From: Montifringilla adamsi
Lineage: Eukaryota > Chordata > Aves > Passeriformes > Passeridae
Reading direction: 5' to 3'
Length of the DNA stretch: 64,000 nt
NCBI GenBank assembly: GCA_017590115.1
Contig: JAGGNK010008670.1
Span: 5,823,677 to 5,887,676 of the forward strand
Made by a program: the position numbers and the translations under genes. The notes beneath the pieces were generated by a model. That model was not told where the DNA came from, did not search any database, and saw nothing but the letters and a program-made list of their open reading frames with translations. Shown here piece after piece: positions 60,455 through 64,000 of the stretch. Every line of letters starts with the position of its first letter. Within the stretch, counting starts at the first letter, position 1.

Positions 60455-63042
60455 CTTTAATTCAAATGCTAATTGCTCTCAGTGCTCTACTTACAAACCT
60501 GCCCCAATGTCAGCTGCCTCACCAGATGGATGGGAGCCTCGCATGGATCACGCTGTCCCTCTGCAGGAAAAAGGTCTGAGTAATAAAAAACCTCGCTACC
60601 CTACAGTGCCATGAACAAAAAATAAAACGACACAAAAAATTAAACAGTGAAGGTCTTTCAGACAGCAAGAATTGCAGCAAAAAGTAATGAATAGGGAAGA
60701 TGGAGAAAAGGAGTACAAAGTGGACATCAAATATCGTATGAGCTGGTGCTTCAGCCTGCTTACAGCCACAACGAGTTAACGTTCACCATTACTAAACTCA
60801 GTTTGATAACATTCAGAAACAGCTGTTGCCGATGTATGTCAGCCAAAACTGATAGGAAATGAGAGCTAAACTGCTTGAACAGGTTCAGGTGTCAGTAAAA
60901 ATCCCACTGGAAAAGTAAAATTTCTAGCCTGATACAGGTAAATTCCTTTTTTTCCCCCATAGATGTAATTCTTCACTAAAGAGATATTATTTATCTCCCT
61001 CTGGTAGAAATGCCTCAAAACTACACTGTACACCTACTTACTGCTCACAGCAAGAGGCTTCATATTATTTTTTTTCTGAAAGATTCATCCAATTCACCCA
61101 AGCTCTCTGGAGGCACAATTTCATGTTGTGCCTAATTTCATCCAACTGTGCGTTGCTGCCAAAAGTGATAGTTTAATTCTGTCTCCTTTCCCCTCTTAAC
61201 TCCACTGACGTGTTCCTTACCCTTTCCTCACATTAGATTTAGTCATTCCCTCTGTTTCTGGAATATGACTCACTGATCCAAAGGGAAAGTAATTTATTTG
61301 GAGGGCAGATCTACATGTGAGAGCCCCCAGATGGACGGAAGTCCTTGGGGGACAGTGCCCTGAGCTATGCTGTGCTCCTTGCTGTGTGGTGAGTTCCTGC
61401 TGCACAGCTGCTGGCTTTATTTTATCTCTCCCGAATGTAAAAAGACCATTCACTCCCCAATGCTTTCGGATTTTCACACTGCACTGGGTGATTTTGCTGC
61501 CCTGCTCTCCAAAGGGCTGCTTTTTTTATAGGTGAACAAAGCCATCCATCAGTGGCCCCAGAGCAGACCCTACTTGCTCAGTTTCTACCCTTTGATCTGC
61601 TCAGCTCAGGTAACTCTGCCAACCCAAACAGTTCTGGAGGACACCTGCCTTTCTACAAAGTGGTGGTCTCAGAAAATGTGGACAAAATGGTAGCCTCAGG
61701 AAATTACTGTCAGCACAAGGCTACACTTTTTCCTGCCTCCTATTTATAGCAGATAAACATCACCACAGGTGAAACCTGGCTCTGAGAAAGGAATCAAATC
61801 CTATAAAAGTCACATGTCAGATAGATCTGCAGCAAGCATTGGCACAGGTTCAGTTTTGGTCTGAGCTCACTGTACTGATTGGAGTTCTGGCCTTGAAGAA
61901 AGGAGCTGCTCAAAATTCCCAAACACAAACTTTAAATTTAAAAAATTTGTATTAGACAGTTCCACGTTCCTTTGACATCCTGTGCTTTTGATGAGCAGGG
62001 AGGGATGAAAACCTATTAAACCCAGGTCACTTTATCTCTTGGTGTCCTGCTTTAGGGACATAATTGAAATTGAATTGAATTGCTGCATCCTGTAGCAACC
62101 ACCACTTATGTGTGAATGTTCATTTTAGCAAAGTCAATTATTTCAATCATCAAAAGGAAAGAACTGCTTGTTTGACAGTTATGACTGATTAACATACATT
62201 TTATTTTGATGAGCATTTTTTAAATTTTGGTTTGCATATTTTGCTTAGAGGAAGGGAGTAAAATAAAATATTTGTAAAAGGATGCAGAGCTCATGCTTTG
62301 ATAGGCTTTTATAATCTCAAAGAAAAGCTGTAGGTAGGCCTGCTTTGCCAGTTTGAAAGCTGTATTTTGTTTGATTCTTTTTCAGCCTGTGAATAGAAAA
62401 ACAAAGCTGCAAAATATAGTTGTAAAGTTGAGAATAAAAAAGTTATATGTAAAATTCTATATTTAGTATAAAAGTACATTTTAATATTTATTCAATCCTG
62501 CATGGAAAAAAATTAAAAAAAAACAAATCCAAAAAGCCAAGTAAAAATTTGAATGCTGCTCTTTCCCTATTTAAGTCAGAATCAATCCACATTTTCATTT
62601 ACTTTCCATGAGAAATTGAAAACCAATTGGTCAAATTATTTCTTTCATTTAATACTATATGAAGAAAGGAAATAATTCAAATAATTTAAAGAGGGCTTTT
62701 TTGTCACTTCTCAAGGAAAAAAAAAAAAAGCACATAAATTAACAAGTAACCTAATTTTCTTTCATCCCAGAGATCACAGGTCAAGGTATCATTAAGCAAT
62801 TTTCATCCTGAAAGAAGAGAATTGCACAGTTTACTCTTTTGTCAGCTATACCAAGAGATTAAAGATGGCTTGGTGTGAGGATATGCAGCAGTGGGAAAAC
62901 TTAACCCTCTGGGACTGAGCCACAGCTTTCAGCTGGTTCCTGAAGTCAGAACTCTTTTTATTATGAGTCACAAAAGGCCACTGCTATCTCTTGTATCACT
63001 GCTCAAATTAGGAGCCTCACTAATTTCCTTTTTTTCCCACAG
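60455..63042. other. Non-coding stretch
   Basis: Acceptor-like tracts end at 60960 (TTTCCCCCATAG) and 63042 (TTTTTTCCCACAG), each without a strong partnered donor. Frames are at most 86 codons. A runs are seen near 62510 and 62718. No repeat family is recognised. Confidence 0.4.
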
Positions 63043-64000
63043 TTTGAGTTCCTTGAACACCCACTATAATTCATTCAGGAAAGCAGCTTACCTGGAGAAA
63101 CCAATTTATTTGAAAGTTTACTGGTGGTCATTTTAATTCCAGTAGGCTGTGTAATATACAATAAATGACATAACAATTAAGCAACTGAGATAATATTGGA
63201 TACAACCAGACCCATATTTTGTTCCCCTAGAGGTATATAGAAAAAGGGCACCAAATTAACTAAAACAGAGAGAGGAAAGACCAGAAACTGCAGTTTCAAA
63301 TTTGGCTTCTCTCAGATCCTCTCTTTCATGCTACTGTTGTTGGAATGACAAATTTTCACCCACCAGGTTCAATGTAATTCTGGAAATATCTGTGGAGTGT
63401 AGGGTGTGAAGCCACCTTTAAACAGGGAAGAGGACTCCCACCTTACCTCAGACAGGGCTGATGTGGCAGGGATGTCATGGGCACAGGTGTTGGATCAAGC
63501 TGTTATTTCTTTTCTGATTATCTGTATATCTGCAGAGTGAAGTTGAAAGATGAATTAGATACATAAATAGGCAGGTTAAACTTTTGAAAGCTGTGTACTG
63601 ATATTCCCTGATACCATCAGGGTGATGGAAAGTGTTTGGTACAAACCACTGTGAGGAGGAGGAAGACCTAAACCTCTAGATCTCCTGCTAACAGGCTGGA
63701 AACAGTCTCTGCTTTGGAAGGTCACTCTTCCCCAACTCTATTCTTCATAACTTTTGGTAAACAAACACTGAGTTGCATAAATCCTGGGGAGAGACGAACA
63801 AAAGCCTAGCAATGGCTTTTCCTCATATAACAGCTCCTGAATAGAGGCAAGCCCCTATTCCTCAAGCCAGTGCCTAATTTCACAAGTAGGCTTTAATATT
63901 GATGCTCACGGGTGATGAGTCTCCTCTAGCAATCAATAATGAATTAAAGCAACATCACAGATCTCCAGGTCTGTGCCACAAGGGAAGCAGGAATGTGCCT
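63043..64000. other. Non-coding stretch to window end
   Basis: A minus-strand donor-like CCAG|GTAAGC lies at 63092/63091, with a moderate acceptor shape near 63185. It is too weak to call an exon. Nothing else is recognised. Confidence 0.35.

Noticed and set aside
1..64000. tRNA, rRNA, snRNA, CRISPR or operon-like gene arrangement
   Set aside because: Reading both strands showed no B-box-type GGTTCGAATCC motif in a cloverleaf context, no ribosomal sequence, no spaced repeats and no dense gene arrangement. The window is vertebrate non-coding DNA.

Overview
The window looks like ordinary non-coding nuclear DNA from a bird, most likely a passerine. The main evidence is six 5'-truncated CR1 retrotransposon tails on both strands. 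At least three end in the avian CR1 3' end (fragments resembling CCAAACCATTCTATGATTC). The one near 52.9 kb has wording that I recall as common in songbird CR1 copies. Composition is AT-rich and CpG-poor, with long A/T runs and many short open frames. I found no convincing protein-coding gene, rRNA, tRNA, CRISPR array or intact mobile element. The window is therefore probably inside a long intron or a gene desert. The species and locus cannot be named from the sequence alone.

Layout. 0-8 kb: a CR1 tail, a GC-richer block, two perfect hairpins, an 11-bp GGGATGGAGA minisatellite, an antisense CR1 tail, and a 212-codon open frame ending in a poly-A run. 8-16.4 kb: mostly featureless, but with two strong acceptor/donor pairs on the + strand near 14.0 and 14.7 kb. 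16.4-27 kb: a 170-bp A-rich tract, one MIR-like remnant, otherwise unremarkable. 27-30 kb: a G/T-rich tract with a quadruplex motif, an inverted repeat of homeodomain-type TAATTGG sites, a MIR-like fragment, a CAAA microsatellite and a sense CR1 tail. 30-44 kb: sparse, with two antisense CR1 remnants, a candidate recursive splice site at 40348/40349 and a candidate minus-strand exon at 40739-40814. 44-53 kb: an unrecognised 177-codon open frame, two RFX X-box-like elements 2.4 kb apart (one inside a perfect inverted repeat), a 3 x 42-bp minisatellite and a sense CR1 tail. 53-64 kb: a GC-richer block, an LTR-like candidate near 58.2-58.5 kb, and a small CpG cluster with GC boxes at 59.86-60.05 kb, followed by an E-box palindrome.

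Working together: nothing here forms a pathway. The most coherent reading is a long + strand intron or lncRNA region carrying regulatory elements. The strong + strand splice signals (14017-14079, 14659-14792, 40349), the RFX-like pair and the CpG/E-box cluster are the parts most likely to be functional. All of these are motif-level inferences without alignment or RNA evidence.
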